Shown here one piece after another: positions 17,572 through 26,032 of a stretch of DNA of 45,102 nt (positions are counted from its first letter, which is position 1; each line of letters opens with the position of its first letter). This stretch comes from Polyangium sp. 15x6. Its GTDB lineage: Bacteria > Myxococcota_A > Polyangia > Polyangiales > Polyangiaceae. A program made the translations under genes and the position numbers. The stretch covers positions 1 through 45,102 of the forward strand of contig NZ_JASBQE010000097.1 in assembly GCF_029960785.1 (NCBI RefSeq). Direction: 5' to 3'. The notes under the pieces were generated by a model. The model saw only the letters and a list, made by a program, of their open reading frames with translations. It was not told the origin of the DNA and did no database searches.

Positions 17572-17589
17572 GGCAAGGAGGCAAGGACC

Positions 17590-18057
17590 ATGAAACGCAA
17601 CGTCTCGATGCTCCTCTTGTGCCTCGCCGCCTCCCTCCTCGGGATCGGCTGTGGCCCCGGCTTCAAGCTGAGCACGCCCGACGGCTTCGTCGAGCTCGAG
17701 GATCAGGAGGAGTACGCCTTCCGCGCGACCACGGCCCAGGGCGTCGTGATGAGCGTGCGCGTCGAGCCGAACCGGCCGAAGGGCAACCTCTCCTTCTGGA
17801 CCGACGCGATCGACCTGAAGCTCCGCAACCTCGGCTACACGGCGGAAGCGTCGCGCGAGGTCAAGACGAAGAGCGGCGCCGTGGGCAAGCAGCTCCGCTA
17901 CACGCGCACGATCTACGACAGGCCCCACATCTTCTGGCTCACGGTCTTCGTCACCGACGCCGACGTGTTCGTCCTCGAGACGGGCGGCGACGCGCGCGAG
18001 TTCGACAAGGCGAAGGACGAGGTGGGCAAGGCGATCGAGGGATTCGTCCCGGGCTGA
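17590..18057 (+). CDS. Small lipoprotein, unknown family
   Basis: This 155-residue protein has a signal peptide with lipobox GIGC and a mature part of about 134 residues rich in beta strands (KLSTPDGFVELEDQEEYAFR, LRYTRTIYDRPHIFWLTVFV). A strong ribosome site (AAGGAGG) precedes the ATG at 17590, 18 nt after the DUF4349 gene, so the two lipoproteins are very likely made together. The pattern of a phrase like PDGFVEL followed by a later amphipathic helix resembles small PsbP/DUF1795-like envelope proteins, but I cannot assign it with confidence. Confidence 0.7.
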   Translation: MKRNVSMLLLCLAASLLGIGCGPGFKLSTPDGFVELEDQEEYAFRATTAQGVVMSVRVEPNRPKGNLSFWTDAIDLKLRNLGYTAEASREVKTKSGAVGKQLRYTRTIYDRPHIFWLTVFVTDADVFVLETGGDAREFDKAKDEVGKAIEGFVPG

Positions 18058-18093
18058 GCGCGAGGCCTGCGCTGCGCTAGTATCGGCCCGGCC

Positions 18094-18852
18094 ATGCCGG
18101 GCAGCCCCATCGAGGTCTACCGCCTCACCCGCAAGAAGCACGATCAGCTCTGGAACACCTACGTGATGCGCCCGCTCGCGGCCGCGTTCGTCGCCGCGAT
18201 CCATCGCACGCCCCTCACGCCGAACCAAATCACGATCCTGAGCCTCTCCATCGCGGTGACCGGCTCCGCGCTCTTCGTCGCGCTCCCGTCCTATCGCGGA
18301 AGCCTCGTTGCCGTGCTCGTCCTCGAGCTCGCCTACCTCCTCGACTGCGCCGACGGCATGCTCGCGCGCTACAAGAAGCTCGCCTCTCCCACGGGCCACC
18401 TCTTCGACTTCTTCGTCGACGAGCTCAAGGCCGTGCTGCTCGTCGCCGTGATCGGCATCCACCTGCACAGGAAAGGCGGGCTCGGGATCGATGGATCCCT
18501 GTGGCCCGCGGGAGGCCCGGGGTTCCTGTACGCGGCAGTGGCCGGCGCGGTGATCGTGGCCTCGGGCATCTCGCTCACGAACTTCGTCCGCAGGCCCGAG
18601 CTCACGGGCAAGGACACGCCGACCGAGGCGCATTACGAGACCGTGGGCGAGAAGAAGCCGCAGTCGATCGTGGGTCGCGTCGCGTCCCTCGTGATGACGT
18701 TCCTGCGCTTCCTCAACCACTACCCGAGCCACATCTGGATCTTCGCGCTCGCGGATCGGCTCGATCTGTTCTTCTGGATGTACCTCGCGCTGAACGCCCT
18801 CTACCTCGCCCGCGGCTGGCTCGGGCTCTTGGTCCGGTTCGGACGCACGTAG
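18094..18852 (+). CDS. CDP-alcohol phosphatidyltransferase family protein
   Basis: This 252-residue integral membrane enzyme carries the complete CDP-alcohol phosphotransferase motif, DG-x2-AR-x8-G-x3-D-x3-D, beginning DCADGMLAR and ending FDFFVD. The family transfers a phosphoalcohol from a CDP-linked donor onto an acceptor alcohol in phospholipid or inositol-lipid synthesis. About five or six membrane segments are visible, including ITILSLSIAVTGSALFVAL and a segment near the C-terminus. The sequence does not reveal the acceptor. It lies 36 nt after the small lipoprotein gene and may share its transcript. A phosphatidylserine, phosphatidylglycerophosphate or inositol-phosphate product are all possible. 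Confidence 0.85.
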   Translation: MPGSPIEVYRLTRKKHDQLWNTYVMRPLAAAFVAAIHRTPLTPNQITILSLSIAVTGSALFVALPSYRGSLVAVLVLELAYLLDCADGMLARYKKLASPTGHLFDFFVDELKAVLLVAVIGIHLHRKGGLGIDGSLWPAGGPGFLYAAVAGAVIVASGISLTNFVRRPELTGKDTPTEAHYETVGEKKPQSIVGRVASLVMTFLRFLNHYPSHIWIFALADRLDLFFWMYLALNALYLARGWLGLLVRFGRT

Positions 18853-18905
18853 CCAAAGGGCTTCTTTTCGCCTCGGCTCTCGCGCATTATGTGCTTTCGG
18901 GGGAA

Positions 18906-20429
18906 ATGACGTTCACCGAGAGTTCGAGCCGGGCCACCACGCCGTGCCTGCGCTCGGTCGACGTGCTCGCGAGCACGCTCGACCGGCATGGCTCGATCGC
19001 GTGGTTCATCGACGGCAGGACGCACGAGATCGTCTGGACGAGCGCTCGAGCGTCGACGCTCTTCGGCCTCCGGCCCGGCTTCTTCTCGTTCCTCGCGCCC
19101 CCGGGGGACGAGGTCCTGCGCGCCTCGCTCGACGCGCTGATGCAGGGCGCGGAGCCTTGGACGGGTGACGCTTGGGCCCTGACCACGAAGGGGCAGCGCG
19201 CGTTCGTGCGCATCGCGGCGAGCCTGATCGCCGAGGATCGGTGCGCGGCGCCCTACCTGCTCGTGACGATGACCGACATTTCGGATCTCGCCGAGGCGCG
19301 CGAGGCGCTCTACGTCCTCAGCGACGTCGACAGCATCGTGTGGGAGCTCGATCTCGCCACGATGCGCTTCACGTTCGTGAGCCGCCAGGCCGAGCGCATC
19401 CTTGGCTACCCGATCGAGGCGTGGCTCACGGACCGAGAGTTCTGGCACCGGCACATGCACCCGGAGGATCGGACGTGGGCGCCGGCGTACTGCGAGAACG
19501 AGACGAAGCGCCTCAGCGCGCACGAGTTCGTCTACCGGATGATCGCTGCGGATGGCCGGACGGTATGGCTGCGCGACATCGTGACGGTCGTGGTCGAGGG
19601 GAACGTTCCGCGGCGCCTGCGGGGCGTGATGGTCGACGTCACCGAGAGCAAGGAGGCAGAGGTCGAACGAGATCGGCTCCTCGCCGAGGAGCAGGCCACG
19701 CGCGCCGCGCTGGAGCAGGCGCGTGGGCGTGCGGAGGAGGCGCTCCGCCGGAGGGACGAGTTCCTCTCCGCCGCCTCGCACGAGCTGCGCACGCCGCTGA
19801 CGCCGCTCGCGCTGCAGATCCAGAGCCTCCTGCGCGACGTCGAGCGCGGCGAGCTCCGCCTCGGCGCGGCGCAACGCAAGAAGCTCGACATCGCGGACCG
19901 GCAGATCGAACGCCTCTCGTCGCTCGTCACGACGATGCTAGGCGTCTCGCGCGCGCTCGGCGAGAACCTCGGACTCGCGCGGGAGCCGTGTGATCTGCGG
20001 GAGATGACGCGCGAGGTGCTCGACGAGCTCGACGGCGAGCGGACGCGGAGCGGCGCGAGCATCACGCTGCTCTCGGACGCGCCCGCGATCGGGGTCTGGG
20101 ACCGCAACGCGCTCCAGCTCGTCATCGGCCACCTCGTCCGCAACGCGATCAAGTTCGGGATGGGAAAGCCGATCACGTTGAGCCTCACGACGATGGACAG
20201 CGTGGCGATGCTCCAGGTCTCTGACGGCGGCATGGGCATCGCGCCCGAGGATCACGCGCGCATCTTCGAACCCTACGAGCGCACCGACGCGGCCAAGGTC
20301 TACGGAGGCCTCGGCCTCGGCCTCCACACGGCGCGCCGCATCGTGGAGGCGCACGGCGGTCGTATCGAGCTCCGCAGCGCCAAAGGTCAGGGGGCCGAGT
20401 TCACCGTGACGCTGCCGATGGCGCGCTGA
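18906..20429 (+). CDS. PAS-domain sensor histidine kinase
   Basis: The 507-residue kinase starts at ATG 18906 close behind a GGGGG stretch. No membrane helix or signal is visible, so it should sense from the cytoplasm. An N-terminal PAS-like region (about residues 20-130) is followed by a PAS_3-type domain (about 135-250, with YPIEAWLTDREFWHRHMHPEDR) and a short coiled coil. The HisKA box SAASHELRTPLTPL has phospho-acceptor His292. The HATPase domain shows NAIKFG, DGGMGIAPED and GGLGLGLHTARRIVEAHGG. No response regulator gene adjoins it. Its 3' end faces that of a second histidine kinase only 12 nt away. Confidence 0.9.
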   Translation: MTFTESSSRATTPCLRSVDVLASTLDRHGSIAWFIDGRTHEIVWTSARASTLFGLRPGFFSFLAPPGDEVLRASLDALMQGAEPWTGDAWALTTKGQRAFVRIAASLIAEDRCAAPYLLVTMTDISDLAEAREALYVLSDVDSIVWELDLATMRFTFVSRQAERILGYPIEAWLTDREFWHRHMHPEDRTWAPAYCENETKRLSAHEFVYRMIAADGRTVWLRDIVTVVVEGNVPRRLRGVMVDVTESKEAEVERDRLLAEEQATRAALEQARGRAEEALRRRDEFLSAASHELRTPLTPLALQIQSLLRDVERGELRLGAAQRKKLDIADRQIERLSSLVTTMLGVSRALGENLGLAREPCDLREMTREVLDELDGERTRSGASITLLSDAPAIGVWDRNALQLVIGHLVRNAIKFGMGKPITLSLTTMDSVAMLQVSDGGMGIAPEDHARIFEPYERTDAAKVYGGLGLGLHTARRIVEAHGGRIELRSAKGQGAEFTVTLPMAR

Positions 20430-20441
20430 CGAGGATCCGCT

Positions 20442-22652
20442 TCAACAAGCCGGCGGCTCCACCGGCAACGTGACCACGAACTCCGCGCCGTGACCGGGTT
20501 CGCTGAACACGCGGATCGCGCCGCCGTGGGCCTCGCAGATCTGGCGCGCGATGTACAAGCCGAGCCCGAGGCCTCCATGGGCGCCGGACGTCCCGCCGCG
20601 CTCGAAGCGATCGAAGATCCGCCCGAGATCCGCGGGCGAGATGCCCTTGCCCTCGTCCCGCACCGAGAGACGAGCGCCCTCGTCCCCGACCTCGACCTGC
20701 ACGTGCACCTTGGCAGGGGCCGCGTAACGCAGGGCGTTCGTGAGGAGGTTCGTCAGCACTTGCTCGAGCCGCATCGCGTCCGCGCGGATCGTGCGGCGGC
20801 GGGTGCAGCTCCCGCGGAAGCAGAGCTCGCTGCCCACGCGCCGCGCTTCCTCGGCGATGCGCTCCACGAGGTCTTCGCAGAGCGCGCAGAAATCGACCTC
20901 TCCGATCTCGAGGACGAGCTTCCCCGCGGCGATCCGCGAGACGTCGAGCAGCCCATCGACGAGGCGCTTCAAGCGCGCGAGCTGCTTCTGCGTGCCCTCG
21001 ACGCGCGCGATGCACGCGTCGACGGTCCACCCGGTGTGCAAGCCCCGCGCGAGCAGGTCGACCGAGAGGCACACCGTGGTCAGCGGCGTCCGGAGCTCGT
21101 GCGAGGCGATGGAGAGGAACTCGTCGCGCGCCCGCAGCGCGGCCTGCGCCTCCTGGTAGAGCCGCGCGTTGTCGAGCGAGATGCCCACGCGATCGGCGAG
21201 CGCGATCGCCACCGTGAGATCGTGGCTCTGGTAGCGAGGCTTGTCTTCGCCGCGCCCGAGGCTGAGGCTGCCGAGGACGCGCCCGCGGGCGCGCACGGGC
21301 ACGGCCATGCCCGTCGCGGTCCCGATGCGGCGCGCGAGCGCCTTGTGGTCCGCGTCGACGCAGACCCGATCGAGCAAAGCATCATCGACCACGGGATTGA
21401 GGACGGGCTTCAACGTGCGCGCGGGCTCCGCGCCGGGCTGCTTCCCTCCAGGCGGGTATCGCTCCGCCGTCGCGACGATGAACGGCTCCCGCGACGGATC
21501 CACGTGCGCGACCGAGAAGCGGCGCATCTGCCCGTCCTCGAGGAGGTAGATCACGCACCAGTCGGCGAGGAACGGCAGGGCGAGGCGCGGGACGAGGCGG
21601 ACGAGCTCCTCGAAGTCGAGCGAGCCCGCGAGGCGCTCGGCCGCGTCGGCGAGGAAGCGCTGCGCCGCCTCCGCGCGCTCGAGCTCCCGGTAGAGGCGCG
21701 CGTTGTCGAGATCGCCGGCGAGGCGTTGCGCGAACCGCTCGGCGAAGGCGCGGTCGTCCTCGTCGAAGCCGCGCTGGGTCACGTCGCGCAGGAACACGAG
21801 CGTGCCGAGCCGGTGATCACGCCCGCGCAGCGAGACGAGGAGGAGCGCGTGCGCGCCGAGCGAGGCGAGCTCCTTTGCGTCCTTCTCGTGCGTCATGAAC
21901 GAGGCGAGCGTCGCGTGGTCGATCTCGTTCAGCACGAGCGGCTGCCCTGCTTCGATCATGGCGCGGGCCGATCCCGACAAGCGCTCGACCAGGTTCGAGG
22001 TCTCGACGAGCCGCCGCCATCGTGCCTCCCGCGCGGGCTCCACGTGCGCGACGACGGCGCGTGGCGCGCCGCTCGCTGGCTCGACGAGGAAGATACAGCC
22101 GTCGCCGCCGACGGGCAGGGCCAGGCGCGCGGCCGCGGGCAGCGGATCTCCGCCTGCGGGCGCGAGCGCCGCGCTCGTCTGCGCGAGGACACGTTGCCGC
22201 TCGTCGGCGCGGCGGATCCGCTCTTCGAGGCGCTTTCGTTCGGTGATGTCCTCGGAGATGCCGAGCAAAAACCGCGGCTCGCCCCTGGCGTCGACGATGG
22301 GGATCTTCTTCGTGTGCAGGACACGCAGGCCGTGCCGCGTCTGGATGGGCTCCTCGGTGATGTCGACGAGGCATTTGCCCGAGAGCACCTCGCGATCCTT
22401 CGCCACGAAGAACGTCGCTTGATCGCCGGGAAACAGGTCGGCGTCGTTCTTGCCGATCAGGGCGTCGCGGCCCAGCCCGAGCAGGTCTTCGCCAGCTTTG
22501 TTGAACAGGACGAAGCGGAGCTCGGCCGCGTCCTTGACGAAGATCATGTGGGGGATGTTCTCGACGATCGAGTCGAGGAACGAAGCCGTGCTCTCGAGCG
22601 GCGCGGCGCTGCCTATGTCGCGTCGACCGGGCTCTCCGTCTGCCTTCGCCAC
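20442..22652 (-). CDS. PAS-GAF-GAF sensor histidine kinase
   Basis: This 736-residue cytoplasmic kinase starts at GTG 22652 behind a strong site (AGGAGG, 4 nt spacing). Domains in order are PAS (about 25-145, ending LLGISEDITERKRLEERIRR), a first GAF-like domain (about 155-320), a second GAF domain (about 335-500, with MAVPVRARGRVLGSLSLGRG), HisKA with His518 in SIASHELRTPLTT, and HATPase (NALRYA, DEGKGISPADLGRIFDRFER, GGLGLGLYIARQICEAHGG). It has no receiver domain and no regulator gene beside it. It is convergent with the smaller PAS kinase. The pair could act on a shared regulator elsewhere, but that is not shown by sequence. Confidence 0.9.
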   Translation of the reverse strand: MAKADGEPGRRDIGSAAPLESTASFLDSIVENIPHMIFVKDAAELRFVLFNKAGEDLLGLGRDALIGKNDADLFPGDQATFFVAKDREVLSGKCLVDITEEPIQTRHGLRVLHTKKIPIVDARGEPRFLLGISEDITERKRLEERIRRADERQRVLAQTSAALAPAGGDPLPAAARLALPVGGDGCIFLVEPASGAPRAVVAHVEPAREARWRRLVETSNLVERLSGSARAMIEAGQPLVLNEIDHATLASFMTHEKDAKELASLGAHALLLVSLRGRDHRLGTLVFLRDVTQRGFDEDDRAFAERFAQRLAGDLDNARLYRELERAEAAQRFLADAAERLAGSLDFEELVRLVPRLALPFLADWCVIYLLEDGQMRRFSVAHVDPSREPFIVATAERYPPGGKQPGAEPARTLKPVLNPVVDDALLDRVCVDADHKALARRIGTATGMAVPVRARGRVLGSLSLGRGEDKPRYQSHDLTVAIALADRVGISLDNARLYQEAQAALRARDEFLSIASHELRTPLTTVCLSVDLLARGLHTGWTVDACIARVEGTQKQLARLKRLVDGLLDVSRIAAGKLVLEIGEVDFCALCEDLVERIAEEARRVGSELCFRGSCTRRRTIRADAMRLEQVLTNLLTNALRYAAPAKVHVQVEVGDEGARLSVRDEGKGISPADLGRIFDRFERGGTSGAHGGLGLGLYIARQICEAHGGAIRVFSEPGHGAEFVVTLPVEPPAC

Positions 22653-22802
22653 GTCCCCTCCTGATTTTCATAAGGTGGCCTTGTAGGCCTTGCAACTCGA
22701 CGAAAGGAGTAACGTGGGAGAATCACGCGACGAGGGCTTCGCGCGGGCCTCGCGGAAAACTGGACATCGGCGCCGAGGCATGCGCAAACGGGGCCTCCCG
22801 TG

Positions 22803-24440
22803 ATGCGACGCCCCTGCTACGCGCTGCTCGTCCTCGCGGCGGCGAGCCTCGGCGGCTGCCGTGAGAAACCAGGATCGGCTCCAGGCCTCGTCGCCGACGT
22901 TCCGGCCGAAGCCGGCGCCGCGACCACGAAGACCGACACGGAGGGCGCCCCTTCCGCGGAGGCGGACGCGGACGCGCCGCCGCCGGAGCCGAGCGGCCCG
23001 CTGCTCGTCGACCTCGCGGGCATCGCGCACCTGCCGCCCCCGATCCCGGAGAGCGCGCCGCGGCTCGCGAGCATCGCGATGCGCACCGACGTCCTGGCGA
23101 AGCCGGACCCGAAGGCGACACGCGTCGGCTTCCTTCGTGCCGGCGCGATCGTCGAGATGGATCCCGAGATCGCGGGCACGTCCGGCTGCAAGGACGGATG
23201 GCGCAAGATCAAGCCGTACGGCTACGTCTGCGTGGGCCCCGAGGCCACGCTCGATCTGAACCACCCGATCGTGAAGGCGGCGTCGCGTCGCCCGGACATC
23301 ACGCAGAAGCTTCCGTACATGTACGGCATCGTGACGCGCGGTGGCCCGGTCTACGCGCGGATCCCCACGGAGGAGGATCTGAAGACGCACGAGCCTGGGC
23401 TGAAGAAGCACCTCGCGAAGTGGGAGAAGGACAAGGAGAGCGGGGCGGCGTACGGGCTCGACGTGTGGATGAAGTGGAAGTCGCAGGCCTCGCCGTCCGC
23501 GCTCGAAGCGATGGAGCAGCGGCTCACGGACCCGGACATCCCGCTCTTCCTGAAGGACGGCGGCCGCGTGCCGAACCTGTCGGGTCTTTTGAAGTCGAAC
23601 GATCTCGTGAAGATCGGCCAGGTCGACCGGCGCAACGGGGTGGCCTTCGTGGAGACGTTCCTGCATGAGGGGCGTCGCTACAACGTGTCGACGGATCTAA
23701 GGGTGATGCCGGCCGACCGGTTCCGCCCGATCCGCGGCAGCGACTTCCACGGCTACGAGATCGGCAAGGACATCGACTTCCCGTTCGCGCTCGTGCGGAG
23801 GCCCGGCGCGAAGCGCTGGGTGTGGGACGAAGGGAAGAAGAAGCTCGTCGCGGGCGAGGAGGTCGCCTACCGCGCGGCGGTCGCGCTGACGGGCAAGCAG
23901 AAGTTCGTGGGCGGCGTCCTGCACTACGAGATGAAGGACGGCGGCTGGATCGACGACCGGCACGCGGGCCGGGTGGATCCTGCGAAGAAGATGCCGGCGT
24001 GGGGGAAGAACGGCGAGAAGTGGCTCGACATCAACATCACGAAGCAGGTGCTCGTCGCTTACGAGGGGACGAAGGCGGTGTTCGCGACGGTGATCTCGAG
24101 CGGTGAGAGCGGGCTCGAGGATCCGGAGACGAGCAAGGCGACGAAGCGAGGGATCTTCCGGATCCATACGAAGCACGTGAGCGTGACGATGGACTCGGAC
24201 GCGGTGGGCGAGGAGTTCGAGCTACGCGACGTGCCGTACGTGCAGTACTTCCAGGACGGCTACGCGCTGCACGGCGCCTACTGGCACGATCGCTTCGGCC
24301 AGCCGAAGAGCCACGGCTGCGTGAACCTCGCGCCGGAGGACGCGCGGAGGCTGTTCCACTGGACGGAGCCACAAGTGCCGTACGGCTGGCACGGCGCGGC
24401 GCGGAATCTCACGGGGACGGTGGTGTTCATTCATCCGTGA
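22803..24440 (+). CDS. L,D-transpeptidase (YkuD) lipoprotein with SH3-like domain
   Basis: The protein (545 residues from ATG 22803; GTG 22800 is an equal alternative) has a lipobox (SLGGC) and an acidic linker. An SH3-like domain (about residues 85-150, MRTDVLAKPDPKATRVGFL) comes next, then a long central region and a C-terminal L,D-transpeptidase domain. The YkuD catalytic motif is intact: His490 begins HGAYWHD, and SHGCVN contains His504 and the nucleophile Cys506. Such enzymes make 3-3 cross-links in peptidoglycan or attach proteins to it. The lipid anchor suggests action at the outer or inner membrane face. The region between the SH3 and catalytic domains matches no domain I recognise. 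Confidence 0.88.
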   Translation: MRRPCYALLVLAAASLGGCREKPGSAPGLVADVPAEAGAATTKTDTEGAPSAEADADAPPPEPSGPLLVDLAGIAHLPPPIPESAPRLASIAMRTDVLAKPDPKATRVGFLRAGAIVEMDPEIAGTSGCKDGWRKIKPYGYVCVGPEATLDLNHPIVKAASRRPDITQKLPYMYGIVTRGGPVYARIPTEEDLKTHEPGLKKHLAKWEKDKESGAAYGLDVWMKWKSQASPSALEAMEQRLTDPDIPLFLKDGGRVPNLSGLLKSNDLVKIGQVDRRNGVAFVETFLHEGRRYNVSTDLRVMPADRFRPIRGSDFHGYEIGKDIDFPFALVRRPGAKRWVWDEGKKKLVAGEEVAYRAAVALTGKQKFVGGVLHYEMKDGGWIDDRHAGRVDPAKKMPAWGKNGEKWLDINITKQVLVAYEGTKAVFATVISSGESGLEDPETSKATKRGIFRIHTKHVSVTMDSDAVGEEFELRDVPYVQYFQDGYALHGAYWHDRFGQPKSHGCVNLAPEDARRLFHWTEPQVPYGWHGAARNLTGTVVFIHP

Positions 24441-24519
24441 GAATGCAAGGCGGGCGGGCGCTGCGAGGTTTTCCGCCGCAGTGCCATCCGGCTCGGCGTT
24501 TGGTAAGCTCATCGCCGTG

Positions 24520-24738
24520 ATGCAATCACGGCCCGTGGCTCGAGCAGGCGAACGGCGCTCCGGTAGGGAGGTGTTCTCGCTTGGGGCCATCGACCCGGAG
24601 ATCCTCGAAGCAGCGGGCGAGGTCGATCGAACGCTCATTCAGCTCGCGCTCGGCCGAACGTTGCGGGAGCGCCTGCGCGCAGGCGCTTCGCTCGCGCGCG
24701 TGGCAGCGAGGTTCCGTGCAGCACCCCAAGGTCGTTGA
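24520..24738 (+). CDS. Small helical protein paired with a nucleotidyltransferase
   Basis: This 72-residue frame from ATG 24520 (GTG 24517 overlaps it) encodes a charged, mainly helical protein with IDPEILEAAGEVDRTLIQLA and ALGRTLRERLRAGASLARVA. Its stop lies inside the nucleotidyltransferase gene, a 23-nt overlap in another frame. Small helical proteins encoded just before a minimal nucleotidyltransferase are common in two-gene modules, including toxin-antitoxin-like MNT/HEPN types. I cannot show that here: there is no HEPN motif. Support is context and coding bias only. Confidence 0.5.
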   Translation: MQSRPVARAGERRSGREVFSLGAIDPEILEAAGEVDRTLIQLALGRTLRERLRAGASLARVAARFRAAPQGR

Positions 24739-25219
24739 CTCCGAGACGTTCCTCGCGGAGCTAGCGGCCGCGGGCGTGGAGTTCATCGTCGTCGGCGGAG
24801 CGGCAGCCTTGCTCCACGGAGCGCCGATCACGACGCAGGACCTGGACATCGTCCACCAGAGGAGCCCCGAGAACGTCGCGCGCTTGCTCGACGTGCTGCT
24901 GCGCCTCGATGCCGTGTTCCGTTACGACCTCGCCAACCGTCGATTGCGGCCGACCGCGGAGCTTCTCTCCGGGCGCGGCCAGCTCAACCTCTCCACCATG
25001 CTGGGGCCGATCGATCCGCTGTGCGAGCTCGGCGAGGGGCAGGGATACGAAGAGCTCTTGCCTCATACCGTCGTGATGACGGACGGCGACCTCACCCTCC
25101 GCGTGCTGGACTTGCCCACGCTCATCGACGTGAAATCGAAGACGGGTCGAGCAAAGGATCGTGCCGTCCTTCCCGTGCTGCTTGCCACGCTGGAAGAGAG
25201 CTCGAAGATGCAGCCTTGA
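24716..25219 (+). CDS. Nucleotidyltransferase-fold protein (AbiEii/MNT-like)
   Basis: From GTG 24716 this gives 167 residues. The nucleotidyltransferase signature is clear: FIVVGGAAALLHG followed by TTQDLDIV, where the two Asp residues match the metal-binding DxD. A third acidic residue later (VLDLPTLIDVK) is consistent with the fold. Members of this superfamily act as AbiEii-type toxins, minimal nucleotidyltransferases or antibiotic adenylyltransferases. It overlaps the small upstream gene by 23 nt and is followed by a 43-bp tandem repeat array. Its composition is slightly less extreme in GC than its neighbours. Function beyond the fold is not determinable from sequence. Confidence 0.72.
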   Translation: MQHPKVVDSETFLAELAAAGVEFIVVGGAAALLHGAPITTQDLDIVHQRSPENVARLLDVLLRLDAVFRYDLANRRLRPTAELLSGRGQLNLSTMLGPIDPLCELGEGQGYEELLPHTVVMTDGDLTLRVLDLPTLIDVKSKTGRAKDRAVLPVLLATLEESSKMQP

Positions 25220-25236
25220 GCGAAGGCGCGTTGGGG

Positions 25237-25540
25237 TTGATGCGCGTCGACTTTCGCTGGTCATCGTCGACAACGGCAGTTGATGCTCGTTCGACCCCCG
25301 CTGGTCATCGTGACGCGCGGCGGTTGATGCACGTCGGCACCCGCTGGTCATCGTGACGCGCGGCGGTTGATGCGCGTCGGCATCCCCTGGTCATCGTGGA
25401 CAGCGGCGGTTGACGCGCGTCGACACCCCCTCGGGTCATCGTCGACAGCGGCGGTTGACGCGCGTCAACACCCTCGGGTCATCGTCGACAGCGGCGGTTG
25501 ATGCGTTCGAACACCCTCGGTCGTCGGTTTCCTGCGCGTC
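25237..25540. repeat. Degenerate 43-bp tandem repeat (minisatellite), seven units
   Basis: Units start at 25237, 25280, 25324, 25367, 25410, 25455 and 25498, with lengths 43, 44, 43, 43, 45, 43 and about 43. Each begins TTGATGCGCGTCGACACC (or a close variant) and continues with a GGTCATCG block and a GACAGCGGCGG end. Differences are scattered through the unit and not confined to a spacer, so this is not a CRISPR. The array fills the whole gap between the nucleotidyltransferase and osmC genes. I see no gene or terminator in it. Confidence 0.85.
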
Positions 25541-25930
25541 TCACCCCACGAGAGCCGTCTCGATCTCGATCTTCCCCGTCAGCATCTTGTGCACCGGGCA
25601 CTTGTTCGCGATGTCGAGCAGCCGCGCGCGTTGCTCCTCCGTCAGGTCTCCCACGAGCTGGATCGACCTCCGCGCGACAAACGCATCGCTGCGTTTCTCC
25701 CCCGAGACCAAAACCTCCACCGACGAGAGCGGCCAGCCCTTCCGGTCCGCGTAGACCTTGACCGTCATCGACGTGCACGAGCCGAGGCCGGCGAGCACGA
25801 ACTCGAACGGATCCGGACCTCGATCGTCGCCGCCCACCTCCGGCAGCTCGTCGCCCACGAGCTCGTGCGGCCCCACGTGGATCGACTGACCGAACTTCCC
25901 CTCGCGCGTCTTCACCGTGACGTTTCGCAT
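25541..25930 (-). CDS. OsmC family protein
   Basis: The OsmC family reduces organic hydroperoxides through two conserved cysteines. In this 129-residue protein they are Cys52 in LGSCTSMT and Cys111 in NKCPVHK. The ATG at 25930 is preceded by GGAGGGG. The length is near the family's normal 130-140 residues. It is alone on the minus strand between the minisatellite and an acyltransferase gene. It could instead be a YhfA-type OsmC protein of unknown substrate, because the N-terminal half (EVGGDDRGPDPFEFVLAGLG) fits both. Confidence 0.85.
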   Translation of the reverse strand: MRNVTVKTREGKFGQSIHVGPHELVGDELPEVGGDDRGPDPFEFVLAGLGSCTSMTVKVYADRKGWPLSSVEVLVSGEKRSDAFVARRSIQLVGDLTEEQRARLLDIANKCPVHKMLTGKIEIETALVG

Positions 25931-26032
25931 GTCCCCTCCTATCGCAGAATCCCGCCTCGGGAGAAAGGCGCGTCGCGGCGCGCGCGCGATGCTTTACGCG
26001 ACAGCAAGCCTGTCCGACGTTAAGGGTTCGCC

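Noticed and set aside
25237-25540. CRISPR array
   Set aside because: There is no conserved repeat with unique equal-length spacers; variation is spread through each 43-bp unit and no cas gene is present.
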